From assembly GCA_022448645.1 (NCBI GenBank), contig JAKVBZ010000014.1, positions 23,646 through 87,645 of the forward strand: a stretch of DNA of 64,000 nucleotides. The letters run 5' to 3'. The notes beneath the pieces are model-generated. The model had not been told where the DNA came from. It was given only the letters and a program-made list of their open reading frames with translations, and searched no databases. This document shows, piece after piece, positions 1 to 9,250 of the stretch; positions within the stretch are counted from its first letter, which is position 1; each line of letters opens with the position of its first letter. The translations under genes were made by a program, and so were the position numbers. The stretch is from Pirellulaceae bacterium (GTDB lineage: Bacteria; Planctomycetota; Planctomycetia; Pirellulales; Pirellulaceae).

Positions 1-70
1 AGCCTCAAGCGCAGGTAAAGTCCTCAGCGAAACATAGGTCTCAACAAGGCCTGTGGCCGCAGCTGCGATG

Positions 71-760
71 TCATTTTCTGTAGAAGTTCGCCATGATTTG
101 GCTCATGCGTCGGACATCATTCGTTAGCTCTTCATCATCGGCAACTTCGCTGACATCCTCGGAATAAGAAACCGGGTCGTGATCTAGGGAAGTAATCGGT
201 TCGGCCTCCGACGGTGGTACAAAATCATAGCTATCGGAACCGTATTCCGTTCCAAAAGGCTGCACACCAGGAAACCGCCAGGGACTTTGGTAGTCCGTCA
301 TCAGCCGGTTTGCGAATCGACCTGGCCAATGGTAAGTGGATAGCGGAGGAACCGGAAACTTGTAGCTACCTTTACAACAACAGTTAAATCGGGATCCGGC
401 TCCGGTGTCGATGGGCGTGTGCAGCCAGTGCTTGGGCCGTAATTTCATACCGACCATGCAAACTTTCCCATGCAGAGGACTGCAACGGTACAGTTTCTGC
501 TTGAGACACTGTTTTAGCCTGCAGTTACCACAGCCACTAACAGCGTATCCATTATCCTCAGAGCCGCAGCCGCAACCCTCGCCGTGCGAATAGTCGGTGG
601 GGCCTTCATGGCAACTAGCGCCATAGCCGCATCCAGAAATCACAGCAGACTGCCCTAACCACACCTGATTCCAATCGTTGGCTGCAAGGCATGGTGAAAG
701 TACGACTGCAGTAATATATGTACTCAAAAGTGCACAAACACACGAAGAGACGGTTTTCAT
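71..760 (-). CDS. Secreted cysteine-rich protein, planctomycete type
   Basis: I do not recognise a named family. The start at 760 (MKTVSS...) is chosen over an upstream in-frame ATG at 814 because GAGGAG lies 8 nt before it; this gives 229 aa. The N-terminus is a typical signal peptide with a hydrophobic stretch ending near CLA-AND. The first half of the mature protein is rich in Cys and Gly (SGCGYGASC, GCGCGSE, SGCGNC, CCCKGS), which suggests disulfides or metal binding outside the cytoplasm. The C-terminal third is acidic and ends in a short helix-like stretch. No enzyme motif is visible. A second Cys-rich exported protein is encoded at 16244, but the two share only composition. Function unknown; that it is a real exported protein is fairly sure. 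Confidence 0.7.
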   Translation of the reverse strand: MKTVSSCVCALLSTYITAVVLSPCLAANDWNQVWLGQSAVISGCGYGASCHEGPTDYSHGEGCGCGSEDNGYAVSGCGNCRLKQCLKQKLYRCSPLHGKVCMVGMKLRPKHWLHTPIDTGAGSRFNCCCKGSYKFPVPPLSTYHWPGRFANRLMTDYQSPWRFPGVQPFGTEYGSDSYDFVPPSEAEPITSLDHDPVSYSEDVSEVADDEELTNDVRRMSQIMANFYRK

Positions 761-954
761 GTTTGAGCTCCTCAACAGTGAAGATGAGAAGAATTGTGGG
801 TCAGCCATGGACAAGAAGTGTCCACGTTACTTCGCTCATCGGCACGTCACCGAGGGCGACACAAATAGAAAGCCCGTAGAACATAGATTTAGCAACAACC
901 GCGGAGCCACCGCAAGATTCGCTACAATCCAAAAAACAGTCAAAATCGTTCAGG

Positions 955-1704
955 TTATAGCAGGCTTTCCAACAGCAGCCGCATTTTGCGCATTTCAGCG
1001 AAGTGATCGACTTCTGGCATTTCGGTAATGCTCACTGACAACGCGCCTTGATAGTTGACTTTGCTTAGTTGGTTGATCAGGCGTCCGTACTCAACTTTCC
1101 CCTGCCCAATGCGGACTTGAAGCTCACTATCGCTGGTGTCTCGCAATAGAACGTGATACACATATTTCATGAGTTGATCAACGTTCTTTTTAGGATAAGG
1201 ACCACAGATGTAATGGCTGGGGTCGAAGGTCAGGCCGAGCCCTTTGACATTGTCGCAGAGAACCACCACGGTATCCGGATCTTGAGACAGACGATCGATT
1301 TGGCTGCGCATGCTCACCAAAACACCCTCCACAGAAGCAATCGACACCAATCGCCGTAAGTGTTCGACTTCTTCGTTAAAAGGTGTTCCTAGTTCCGCAG
1401 AAGGCACGGTGATGGAGACAACTTTGGTCGCCTTGGCCAACCGGCAACAAGCGTCAAATTGCCGATAGTGCTCTTCACCCTGTGCCTCAATTTCTACGTT
1501 GTACGCGACAACGTTTAAACGACTCGTATTTCGGCAAAGGTCGATCGCCTGATCCACATCTTCGGCAACTTGCGACGGCCTCAGATGATGACCTTTCTCG
1601 GATATCGATAAATCGATATGGGAAAACTCTAGATCGACGAAACGTTCCAGAGTATTCGGAAGCGACAAATCAGCAAAACATTCAGTCGAGGCGGAAACCA
1701 ACAC
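955..1704 (-). CDS. Sugar phosphate isomerase/epimerase-like TIM-barrel protein
   Basis: This resembles the AP endonuclease 2 / xylose isomerase-like TIM-barrel superfamily, whose members isomerise or epimerise sugars using a divalent metal. Seen motifs are the beta1 start VSASTECFADL, a middle segment VVSITVPSAELGTPF, and LGLTFDPSHYICG, where family members carry metal-binding Asp and His. The frame is open back to an ATG at 1806 (283 aa). The GTG at 1704 is preferred: AGGAG lies 7 nt before it, and the upstream 34 residues do not look like part of the barrel. That gives 249 aa, slightly short for the family. The substrate cannot be told from sequence. It is probably cytoplasmic, with no signal peptide. 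Confidence 0.72.
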   Translation of the reverse strand: MLVSASTECFADLSLPNTLERFVDLEFSHIDLSISEKGHHLRPSQVAEDVDQAIDLCRNTSRLNVVAYNVEIEAQGEEHYRQFDACCRLAKATKVVSITVPSAELGTPFNEEVEHLRRLVSIASVEGVLVSMRSQIDRLSQDPDTVVVLCDNVKGLGLTFDPSHYICGPYPKKNVDQLMKYVYHVLLRDTSDSELQVRIGQGKVEYGRLINQLSKVNYQGALSVSITEMPEVDHFAEMRKMRLLLESLL

Positions 1705-2017
1705 CGCACGGCTCCTTCCATCACGAAAAACGGCAGGCTCGTGTTCTATTTTTAGCGTACAGGCCCGTAGGAGAACCGCAACATCGTTCACCGATGTACG
1801 CTCCACCTGCTGGACGCGATCCGTTCAAAAAATCACGAGCACTCAAGAAAAAACTACCCAACAACCTAAGTAGCTTATCTTGGTTCCAGGGTTTAGGGCA
1901 ACACCAACGCTGCTGGCAAGCCATCCTGGCATTTGTCAGTCCGATGGGATCCAGATAGAATATCTGACAGCACGACGTTGAGAATAAGGATAGAAATCCC
2001 CCTGACAGGATCCTCAG

Positions 2018-3178
2018 ATGTTTCCAACCAACCCCGATTCGATGAATCCTGAGCCGCAAGGCACATCACCGGTGGTACCTGAACTGGCCTCATCGGCACG
2101 GGCCAGTGAGGCTCCAACTGGAGCTCGTGGGGGCCCAACTACCCCGTCCATGCCGGGTGTGGGAAATCCTGGGGCACCTCCTCGCCATCGCGGTAGATTT
2201 GGGTGTTTGGGTTGGTCTGCCCTATTGTTTTGCCTGGCGATCATCGGCTTTGAGACGATGTACATCATGTTCGAGGGAATTTCTCTAGCGTCAAACGATG
2301 CTGACCAAGGTATCCAAGAAAAGCACGTTTCGCATTCCCACCGGGCAAACAACAAAATCGCCCTCATTACCGTGGACGGTGTCATCATGGAGGGAGATGG
2401 GTTCGTCAAAAAACAAATCGATCGCGTGAAAAAGGATAAAAATGTGAAGGCGGTCGTCTTGCGAGTCAATTCACCGGGTGGAACCGTCACGGGATCCGAT
2501 TTTATCCATCATCACCTGGTTCGCTTGCGAGACGAAAACAAAATACCGATCGTAGTCAGCATGGGCAGTATGGCCGCAAGCGGAGGATACTACGTGGCAA
2601 TGGCCGTGGGTGATCGCGAGAACTCAATCTACGCTGAGCCAACTACTACTACAGGTTCTATCGGCGTTATCATTCCACATTATGACATCACCGAACTGAT
2701 GGAGAAGTATGGTATCAAGAATGATTCCATCGCCAGTCATCCGCGGAAACAAATGCTCAGCATGACCCGCGAGCTCTCTCCTGAGAATCGCAAGATCATT
2801 GAGGAATATCTCCATGAAACTTTTTTGCGATTCAAGGACATTGTTCGCCAAGGCCGTCCAGCGCTAGCAGAGGACGATGTGCGGTTAAGCGAGTTAGCGA
2901 CGGGCGAGATTTTCACGGCAACTCAAGCTCACCGCCACGGGCTGGTAGATTCCATCGGATTTGTCGAAGATGCCATTGATCGAGCGATTGAATTGGCAAA
3001 ACTCGATAAAGAAGACGTACAGGTGGTACGGTTCGCCGAACCGATGAGTTTTTTCAATCTGGTGTCCTCGCAAAGTAGAGGCAACTGGAATCACAAGTCA
3101 TTGCTTGAATTTACGACTCCACGCGCCTACTACCTGATGACGACCATGCCTCCCTTGCTGGCGATTCCCGCTCATTAA
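2018..3178 (+). CDS. sppA: Signal peptide peptidase SppA (S49 family)
   Basis: This is a membrane-bound serine protease of family S49, which degrades cleaved signal peptides and other membrane peptides. The 386-aa protein has a Pro/Gly-rich cytoplasmic N-terminus of about 60 residues, one transmembrane segment (about 61-85) and one S49 domain. Motifs include NSPGG (151-155), the nucleophile region MAASGGYY with Ser188, and TTGSIGVI (211-218). By alignment in my head with the short Bacillus-type SppA, Lys244 in HPRKQM is the likely dyad base. The length fits the short form rather than the 67-kDa double-domain form. The start is supported by AGGA 7 nt upstream. It converges on the next gene. 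Confidence 0.9.
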   Translation: MFPTNPDSMNPEPQGTSPVVPELASSARASEAPTGARGGPTTPSMPGVGNPGAPPRHRGRFGCLGWSALLFCLAIIGFETMYIMFEGISLASNDADQGIQEKHVSHSHRANNKIALITVDGVIMEGDGFVKKQIDRVKKDKNVKAVVLRVNSPGGTVTGSDFIHHHLVRLRDENKIPIVVSMGSMAASGGYYVAMAVGDRENSIYAEPTTTTGSIGVIIPHYDITELMEKYGIKNDSIASHPRKQMLSMTRELSPENRKIIEEYLHETFLRFKDIVRQGRPALAEDDVRLSELATGEIFTATQAHRHGLVDSIGFVEDAIDRAIELAKLDKEDVQVVRFAEPMSFFNLVSSQSRGNWNHKSLLEFTTPRAYYLMTTMPPLLAIPAH

Positions 3179-3179
3179 C

Positions 3180-3219
3180 TCGTTTCGCAAGTCACCCCAG
3201 CTACGTTGGTACGAAACGA
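3180..3219. terminator. Inverted repeat between convergent genes, possible terminator
   Basis: TCGTTTCG at 3180-3187 pairs perfectly with CGAAACGA at 3212-3219 around a 24-nt loop, immediately after the sppA stop codon and before the convergent gene ending at 3262. There is no T-run on the plus side, so a role as an intrinsic terminator is uncertain. Confidence 0.3.
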
Positions 3220-3261
3220 AAAGGCTCTGCTAGTCATTGTCAACTTCACTGGAATTGACAT

Positions 3262-4125
3262 TCAAGGATTTCTAGCGGGTGGTCTTTTTCGGCGCGGTCT
3301 TGGCGAGAACTGCCTGGGGATTTTTGGCGATTTGTGAGGAAATTCTTTGAATCGTCGACGATCATGGCCGTCTTTCATTGGCTTTCTGAGGGATCCGTTG
3401 ATCCACGTCTTGAGCAACCGTTGCCGGCTCTCATGGCTGCCGGCCTGTTCTAAAAGGTGTCTTGCCTCAGGCGATAGCATCTGTCCTAATTTTTTTACCT
3501 CGCCGTCCAAAACAGGAAGTGTCAGCTGCTGGTTTAGGGCCGCATGCAGGAGCATCTGCGCACGGGTTTCCGGATCCAATTCTGCCGCGATTCGCTGGCG
3601 CATGGCTGCCGGCAGGCTGTCTTGTATTTCATGATGCTTTTGCATCATGATCCGGTGTGTCCACCGCATCAACACTCTGGTGTCGTTATCAGACAGTTGT
3701 GGCACCGGCAAATCAGTAGGTATCCCTGGAGCTTGATGACGGCGGAACTGTTTAATCTTTTCAATCCGGGCCGACGGTGGCAGGTGCTGCAATTCAGCCA
3801 ATTGACTGGGCGATAAAGTCGCCAACCATTCAGAGTAGGAACGCATGGTTTGTTTCAGCTCAGAGTGAGTCTCCATGGCAGCATGCAGCTGTCGAAGTTC
3901 TGCTTTGCGTTCCGCCGACAAGCCTTGAAATCGCCGCCGTTTGATGCGCAGCGATGCCTTTTCGGAAAGTGACATTTGGCGGACACGAGAGCGATGTTTC
4001 TCGACAGATTGTTCGTCACCGGTGGCCATTGGGTTGCCAGCCAATACCAGCACCACACTGCTCATGAATCCCAGCAGAGGCCGCATGAGCTTCATGTCAA
4101 CTCGACAATTCGGCTTAGCCGACAT
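3262..4125 (-). CDS. Exported helical protein coupled to sigma/anti-sigma genes
   Basis: Unrecognised family. The 287-aa protein has a hydrophobic N-terminal segment (LLGFMSSVVLVLAGNPMATG) that may be a signal peptide or anchor, followed by a highly charged helical region with many Arg, Gln, Leu and Glu residues and a very basic, Pro-rich end. Repeated phrases of the form LSxxxxAxLRxLxxxxxxx recall the DUF3106-like helical repeat proteins found beside ECF sigma operons, but I cannot prove membership. The start at 4125 overlaps the end of the anti-sigma gene by 11 bases and has GAGGAG 7 nt before it, so translation is probably coupled. The cluster order sigma, anti-sigma, this gene suggests a periplasmic or envelope sensor/partner (inference). 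Confidence 0.7.
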   Translation of the reverse strand: MSAKPNCRVDMKLMRPLLGFMSSVVLVLAGNPMATGDEQSVEKHRSRVRQMSLSEKASLRIKRRRFQGLSAERKAELRQLHAAMETHSELKQTMRSYSEWLATLSPSQLAELQHLPPSARIEKIKQFRRHQAPGIPTDLPVPQLSDNDTRVLMRWTHRIMMQKHHEIQDSLPAAMRQRIAAELDPETRAQMLLHAALNQQLTLPVLDGEVKKLGQMLSPEARHLLEQAGSHESRQRLLKTWINGSLRKPMKDGHDRRRFKEFPHKSPKIPRQFSPRPRRKRPPARNP

Positions 4126-4630
4126 AGCCATTCTCCTCGTCTTTGAAGAGATCTTCCTCATGCAGCGATTTCAAAAATTCAACACTGTCAATGTGCAGGT
4201 ACATGTCGACATTTTCGATCACGGGTAGGTCTTGCAGCCATTTGTCTTGTGCACGTGGAGTCAACCAGACAGCCAATGCCAATCCGGCGGCAGCCGATAT
4301 CAGGGTGTAACCCAGCCGAGAGAACCACTGTCGACGATGAGTCGTTGCTGATGATGACCGAGTCCCCTGCAAATCTTCCTCTGCGGACAACGCTACGATT
4401 TCCAGCGTGGACCGCGAGAACGATTCGTCCACATCCACTTGTGGAAGCGAGTCGAGAAGGTCCCACGCTTGTTGCATATCTTGGAGTCGCTTCTGGTAGT
4501 CCGGACGATCGGCCAGTCGAGACTCGACGCGTGCCGCTTGCTCCGGGGTCAGTTCCCCATCCAAATACGCCACAATTTCTTCGTGAATGGCTTCTAATCT
4601 TTGCTGTCGCGTTTTCTCTTCTTGGCTCAT
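4115..4630 (-). CDS. Putative membrane anti-sigma factor
   Basis: This 171-aa protein starts 7 nt after the ECF sigma gene ends. It has a short N-terminal helical domain (EEIVAYLDGELTPEQAARVESRL) typical of anti-sigma domains that clamp the sigma factor. One transmembrane helix follows at about residues 106-123, then a short extracytoplasmic tail rich in acidic residues. The zinc-binding HxxxCxxC motif of classical ZAS proteins is absent, and there is no cysteine at all. Many planctomycete anti-sigma proteins share this zinc-less form. The likely role is to hold the sigma factor encoded upstream inactive at the membrane. Confidence 0.78.
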   Translation of the reverse strand: MSQEEKTRQQRLEAIHEEIVAYLDGELTPEQAARVESRLADRPDYQKRLQDMQQAWDLLDSLPQVDVDESFSRSTLEIVALSAEEDLQGTRSSSATTHRRQWFSRLGYTLISAAAGLALAVWLTPRAQDKWLQDLPVIENVDMYLHIDSVEFLKSLHEEDLFKDEENGYVG

Positions 4631-4637
4631 GGCAACG

Positions 4638-5324
4638 TTAGCTGGTATTGTTCGACGGCTTTTCGCCTGTTTGCAAATAAGGTTTTAAGATCTCGCGCAA
4701 CTTATTCCGAGCACGAGACAGCAACGATTTAATGGCTGGGGGCGACATCTCCATGATCGTAGCAATTTCCGCATAGCTCAGCCCCTCGAATTTGGCAAGC
4801 AGCACCGCCATGCGTTGTCGCTCGTTAAGCGACTGGACGGCCAGCTGTACGATTTCAACCATTTCAAATTTATCTAACTGTCGAGTAGGTAACTGCCCAC
4901 TGGCCGCTGCGACAAGTTGCTCCAATGGATTCTGATTGAGTTCGCCACTTTCTTTGGGCGTTAAGTGGACTTCCGGACGACGTGCTCGTGAGCGATAGGA
5001 ATTGCGTGCAACGTTGTTGGCAATCGTATAGAGCCAAGTGGAGAATTTAGCTTCCGGAGCATACTTCTTGCGTGCACGGTAGATCCGTAAGAAGACATCC
5101 TGTGCGAGGTCCTCAGCCAGATGCCGAGAACCGACCAAATGGTCCAGGATCGTAATTAAACGGGATTGGTGTCGTTCGACAAGTTGTTCGAAGGCTGTTG
5201 CATCGTCGTCGCGCACGCGCAGCATCAACCGCACGTCCGGATCGCGCTGGGCATAATTCAGCGTCGGAAGCTGAGTTGTCGACAACGATACATCCCCATC
5301 TGTTCTTCGAGCGGCCAAGTTCAC
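4638..5324 (-). CDS. ECF-type RNA polymerase sigma factor
   Basis: This is a sigma-70 family ECF factor of 228 aa. Region 2 runs about 33-116 with the core-binding stretch AEDLAQDVFLRIYRARKKY and FSTWLYTIANNVARN. Region 4 runs about 165-211 with the helix-turn-helix LSYAEIATIMEMSPPAIKSL and the typical SRARNKLRE end. About 30 extra residues precede region 2. Regions 2 and 4 are joined by a longer linker than usual (about 45 residues). The next two genes encode a probable membrane anti-sigma factor and an exported partner, so the three likely form one operon that controls an envelope response. Confidence 0.9.
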   Translation of the reverse strand: MNLAARRTDGDVSLSTTQLPTLNYAQRDPDVRLMLRVRDDDATAFEQLVERHQSRLITILDHLVGSRHLAEDLAQDVFLRIYRARKKYAPEAKFSTWLYTIANNVARNSYRSRARRPEVHLTPKESGELNQNPLEQLVAAASGQLPTRQLDKFEMVEIVQLAVQSLNERQRMAVLLAKFEGLSYAEIATIMEMSPPAIKSLLSRARNKLREILKPYLQTGEKPSNNTS

Positions 5325-5483
5325 AATCTGCCCACCTACGTATGAAACCCCACTCCAGACAGCAAGTTTCGCTCGTTTCAGAGGAAATTTTCCAGGTCAT
5401 CCTGCCCATTCGAGTTTAACCCGAACGAAGCATCGGCGCAATGCTAATCCGATGGCGTCCTGTTCGGTGCCCCTCCCGTGAAG

Positions 5484-6518
5484 TTACGAATCTAATTCGC
5501 GACGAAGTTGGCCACAAGCCGCGTTGATGCGATCACCCTTGCGTTGACGCTCCTGCACTTGCACTCCTCGCTGTTCCAGAATCTGGCGAAATCTGATCAC
5601 TGAGACCTCGGGCGGAGTACGGTACGGTAGCCCGGCAACCGGGTTGTAAGGGATCAAATTTAACAACGCGGGTCGTCCTCGCAATAAACGCGCCAAATCA
5701 TGCGCATCATTTTCCCTGTCATTGATCCCAGCCAACAACACGTATTCGAATGTCAGCCGTCGGCCCGAGCTTTCAAAATAACGATCCGCAGCAGTTAGGA
5801 TGGCACGTAGTCCCGTACGTTCGTTGACAGGAACCAAGTCGTTCCTCAAGACGTCATTGGCGGCGTGAAGGGAAACAGCCAAATGATACTGCATGCCTTC
5901 CTTGACAAGCCGCTCGATGGCTTGAGGAAGACCGACGGTCGAGATGGTAATACGGCGCGTACTGATCCCGAAACGCTCACCATCACAGGCAACTTCCAAC
6001 GCTGGAAGTACTCCAGGTAGATTTGCCAATGGTTCGCCCATCCCCATCATCACCACGTGGCTGATGCGTTCATCAGTGGGTAGCAAATGCTGAAGTCTCA
6101 ACATTTGCTCCACGATTTCTCCCGACGTGAGATTGCGTTCCACCCCATTCAGACCGCTGGCACAAAAGACGCACCCCATGGCGCAACCCACCTGGCTGCT
6201 GACACAGATGGTTCGACGCTTTCCATCTCGCAAAAGGACACATTCGATTCGCCCACCATCATGCAATTGTAATACCAACTTTTCGGTACCATCGTCCGCC
6301 CTGTGATGGCGTTCGATGCGAGTCGTCCAAACTTCGAACGATGCGGACAGTTTCTGCTGTAATCGTCGAGGGAGATTAGTCATCTGATCGAACGAGGTGG
6401 CGCGCCGCTGGAAAAGCCACTGTTCAATCTGACAATAGCGAAAGCGAGGTTGTTCCTGCTGGAGCAACCAATCGTCAAGACCGGGATCTGCGTTGAGAAG
6501 ATGAGCCATGCCACCCAC
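5484..6518 (-). CDS. rlmN: 23S rRNA / tRNA adenine-C2 methyltransferase RlmN
   Basis: This radical SAM enzyme methylates C2 of A2503 in 23S rRNA and A37 in some tRNAs, using two SAM molecules and a mechanism with two conserved Cys residues. The 344-aa protein has the cluster motif CAMGCVFC (Cys112, Cys116, Cys119), SAM-binding MGMGEPLAN, and the C-terminal INAACGQL Cys that forms the mixed methyl intermediate. ISTVG and LAVSLHAAND are also family hallmarks. The reading frame begins at a GTG (6518); an ATG at 6509 is an equal alternative. It stands alone, divergent from the M20 peptidase gene. Confidence 0.94.
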   Translation of the reverse strand: MGGMAHLLNADPGLDDWLLQQEQPRFRYCQIEQWLFQRRATSFDQMTNLPRRLQQKLSASFEVWTTRIERHHRADDGTEKLVLQLHDGGRIECVLLRDGKRRTICVSSQVGCAMGCVFCASGLNGVERNLTSGEIVEQMLRLQHLLPTDERISHVVMMGMGEPLANLPGVLPALEVACDGERFGISTRRITISTVGLPQAIERLVKEGMQYHLAVSLHAANDVLRNDLVPVNERTGLRAILTAADRYFESSGRRLTFEYVLLAGINDRENDAHDLARLLRGRPALLNLIPYNPVAGLPYRTPPEVSVIRFRQILEQRGVQVQERQRKGDRINAACGQLRRELDS

Positions 6519-6833
6519 TTAGGAAATTTGTAAGGAAACTACATGTTAACAAAACCTGCTTTAACACCACAGGATCTGTTGCTGCTAGAATACGTACGCT
6601 ATTGATAACCGACTTCTCCGGTTACGATAAAGCACAAGACTGCTCACTGTCAGTCAACTTGAGCAACTTTTCGTCTCAAAAACTACAGTAAGATGGGGCC
6701 CCAGGCCCAACTTTCCAGTTTACGCTTCGATGTGGACGGGCCTGGAGACCCTTCCTACGATCAGATCCAATATTGTTTTCCCACAAAGCACTCGAGTCAG
6801 ACGCCACCAACGCATTGAATCGGGGTACGAATC
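6519..6833. other. Intergenic region between divergent genes
   Basis: This 315-bp spacer separates rlmN (minus) and the M20 peptidase (plus). It should hold promoters for both, but I found no convincing -35/-10 pair, no riboswitch and no repeat. Confidence 0.5.
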
Positions 6834-8105
6834 ATGGCCAAGCGCAATGCGACAACGACTGCAGCTCGCTCACGAACTCGTCGACAACAGCGGGGCTCCC
6901 CATCTCCAGCCGCCGGTGTGGCCGCCAGCGGAGACATTTCGATCGACGAGCACCGAGCAGACAATCTGGTAAGTCAGATGCTGGTGATCCCCGGAAAAAG
7001 TGGCGACGAAGCCGCCATCGCATCCTTCGTTCAAAACCAACTACGCCAGGCCGGCATACGTGCCAGCGACATCAAGTCCGATGCGGCTCATCGCCGTACT
7101 CCGTTGCGAGGCAACACCGGTAATCTCGTCTGTAAATTGCCCGGCACGCGACGCGGTCCACGACGTTTGCTCATGGCACATCTTGACACGGTGCCTGTTT
7201 GTGTGGGCGCCCAACCGGTTCGTCAAGGCGATTGGATTCGCTCTGGCCATCCACAACGCGGCATCGGTGCTGACGATCGAGCCGGCGCAGCCGTCGTCTT
7301 ACATACCGCGCTCGAGATCCTTCGTCAAAAAATCCCACATCCCCCACTCACATTTTGCTGGATGGTCCAAGAAGAAGTGGGCTTACAAGGAGCTCGTTAT
7401 TTGAATCACGGACTCTTAGGACGCCCTCGCCTAGCTTTCAATTTTGATGGAGGCGCGCCAGACAAGCTGACCATCGGAGCAACGGGTGGTTACCGCGTGG
7501 AAATCGAAATTCAAGGCAAGGCGAGCCATGCCGGATGTGCCCCAGAAATGGGAGTGAGCGCGATTGCCATTGCGGGGATTGCAATCGCCGATTTGGTCAG
7601 ACATGGTTGGCATGGTACGGTCCACAAAGGAAAACGCTCTGGCACAACGAACATCGGTTATATCCAGGGTGGTGAAGCCACCAATGTGGTAACGGAAAAC
7701 GTCAAACTCAGGGCCGAAGCACGCAGCCACGATGCGACATTTCGCAAGCGAATCGTCCGTGAAATGGAGAAAGCATTCCAACGTGCGGCAGCTCAAGTAA
7801 CTAACGTGACAGGAGAAAGCGGCCGTGTCGTCTTTAAAGGACATTTGGACTACGAGGCTTTTCGGATTTCCACCAAAGATCCAAGTCTGCTGGCGGCCGA
7901 AAGGGCTGTGCACTCCGTGGGACGACAACCTGTCCGTACCATCACCACTGGTGGTCTCGATGCCAACTGGATGACCTCCCGAGGAATTCCAACGGTATCT
8001 ATAGGAGCGGGTCAATTGAATCAGCACATGGTCACCGAAGCACTCGATCTGGTTGCCTTCCGAGACGCCTGCCGTATCGCAATGCATCTGGCTCTCAAGG
8101 ATTGA
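6834..8105 (+). CDS. M20 family metallopeptidase (peptidase T-like)
   Basis: This is a dinuclear zinc exopeptidase of the M20 family, closest in pattern to PepT-like tripeptidases. Metal ligands and catalytic residues are visible: HLD (His116, Asp118), GADD (Asp147), the catalytic pair EE (Glu180-Glu181), and FNFDGG (Asp205). The dimerisation/lid domain lies around GKASHAG, and the family C-terminal His is in LNQHMV. The length (423 aa) fits. The first 35 residues are basic and Ala/Ser/Arg-rich and precede the normal start of the family, so they may be a low-complexity extension. It is followed 7 nt later by a Bfd-like gene and is probably co-transcribed. Likely cytoplasmic peptide degradation; the exact substrate is unknown. 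Confidence 0.87.
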   Translation: MAKRNATTTAARSRTRRQQRGSPSPAAGVAASGDISIDEHRADNLVSQMLVIPGKSGDEAAIASFVQNQLRQAGIRASDIKSDAAHRRTPLRGNTGNLVCKLPGTRRGPRRLLMAHLDTVPVCVGAQPVRQGDWIRSGHPQRGIGADDRAGAAVVLHTALEILRQKIPHPPLTFCWMVQEEVGLQGARYLNHGLLGRPRLAFNFDGGAPDKLTIGATGGYRVEIEIQGKASHAGCAPEMGVSAIAIAGIAIADLVRHGWHGTVHKGKRSGTTNIGYIQGGEATNVVTENVKLRAEARSHDATFRKRIVREMEKAFQRAAAQVTNVTGESGRVVFKGHLDYEAFRISTKDPSLLAAERAVHSVGRQPVRTITTGGLDANWMTSRGIPTVSIGAGQLNQHMVTEALDLVAFRDACRIAMHLALKD

Positions 8106-8112
8106 TCAAGCC

Positions 8113-8409
8113 ATGGAATTGGACGACGAACTTTGTCTCTGTTTTCACGTCACCAAGCGGAAAGTGCTGAACTATATTCGCATTGAAAAACCGCAGCGCG
8201 CAGGGCAGTTGAGCAACTGCTTTGGAGCAGGAACAGGGTGTGGCTGGTGTCGAGCCTATCTGAAGAAACTCTTTGAGGCAGCCGCCGGTGGGAATCCCCA
8301 ATCGGCCAACTTACCTGCGGCCACCAACTACGCCACACAACGGACAAACTACGTTCGCCAAGGGAAAGGGAATCCGCCACCGGGAGCCACACCCATCGAT
8401 GACAACTAG
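8113..8409 (+). CDS. Bfd-like [2Fe-2S]-binding protein
   Basis: This 98-aa protein carries the BFD-like fold: C-x-C-x-x-V near the start (LCLCFHV), then CFGAGTGCGWCRAYL, giving the four Cys ligands of a [2Fe-2S] cluster. Family members (bacterioferritin-associated ferredoxin, NifU and nitrite reductase middle domains) pass electrons or clusters. The start at 8113 is chosen because it leads straight into the fold and lies 7 nt after the peptidase stop; an upstream in-frame start at 8053 would overlap that gene. The last 35 residues are low-complexity (Asn, Pro, Thr, Gly). Its partner is unknown; no bacterioferritin is encoded nearby. Confidence 0.8.
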   Translation: MELDDELCLCFHVTKRKVLNYIRIEKPQRAGQLSNCFGAGTGCGWCRAYLKKLFEAAAGGNPQSANLPAATNYATQRTNYVRQGKGNPPPGATPIDDN

Positions 8410-8513
8410 CGGAGCCCTGCAGAATCGGATAAGATAGCTCTAAAGATGCTGTGTTGAGCACAGCAACGGAATAAATTTTCCCGCCAACTTGTAGCTCACC
8501 GAGAACCAATCCT

Positions 8514-8816
8514 ATGGCCCGTAAAACTTTAAATCGCAAGGAGTTACGAGCTGAGGCCGAAGCGGCCGAGGCAGAAGGTGGTGCCGGCAAAAAAAAGAAA
8601 AAAGCGACTAAGAAAAAAACTACCAAACGTACCAAAAAAGCTGACAAAGTGGTGCGGGTGAAGATGTTTTGGGGTGTCTTCAACCAGTCGCTCAAGCGTG
8701 TGGCACTCTACGAGTTTAGCCAAAAGAAGCAGGCACAAAAGAAGGCTTCGGATCTGTCCGCTTCCGGAAAAAGCCCTCATTTCGTGCAGAAGGTCAAGGA
8801 AGAGATCAACGAATAA
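8514..8816 (+). CDS. Small lysine-rich conserved protein
   Basis: Unrecognised function. The 100-aa protein has an acidic Ala/Glu helix, a run of lysines with Thr (residues about 25-45, histone H1-like tail), then a compact domain VVRVKMFWGVFNQSLKRVALYEFSQKKQAQKKASDLSxxGKSPHF that looks globular and well conserved in style. The pattern suggests a nucleic-acid-associated protein with a basic tail, but this is inference. The frame is clean, and the fold-like second half supports a true gene. Confidence 0.7.
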   Translation: MARKTLNRKELRAEAEAAEAEGGAGKKKKKATKKKTTKRTKKADKVVRVKMFWGVFNQSLKRVALYEFSQKKQAQKKASDLSASGKSPHFVQKVKEEINE

Positions 8817-9250
8817 AGGCTACGCGCACCCCCTACCTAGTCGAAGATTCTGATGTTGCGCCAAGGTAATTTTTCCCGGCAACATGTCGCTGGATCGGCT
8901 ACGCCAAGTGGATTGAAGCAGTTTGACGCATGTATCAGTTAGTCATCAGCCAATCCTAGGTCGGATTCTTCCTCTTCAACCTCATGCTAGGCAACGTCGT
9001 AGCGGACGGTGAATGCATCAGCGCTTCTAAAAACACATCGCTCCTAGACGATCATCCTCTGAGAACAAGAGAAGCAGGGACGGTCCCTTCGGTTGAAACC
9101 ATAAAATCTGGACATTGGTAGGGCTCGTGCCTGATCAGCACACGGCTAGCGAGGCGAAAACACAATGACCTATACTATCGGGCACAGAGACGATTGCGTG
9201 AAAACGCTTAGGTGCCTCAGACGAATCGTTGCAGCGAGGAGTGAGTAAGA
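8817..9250. other. Intergenic region, nothing recognised
   Basis: This 434-bp stretch has no convincing reading frame, tRNA or terminator. The last 20 bases hold the ribosome site (GAGGAG) of the next gene. Confidence 0.5.
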
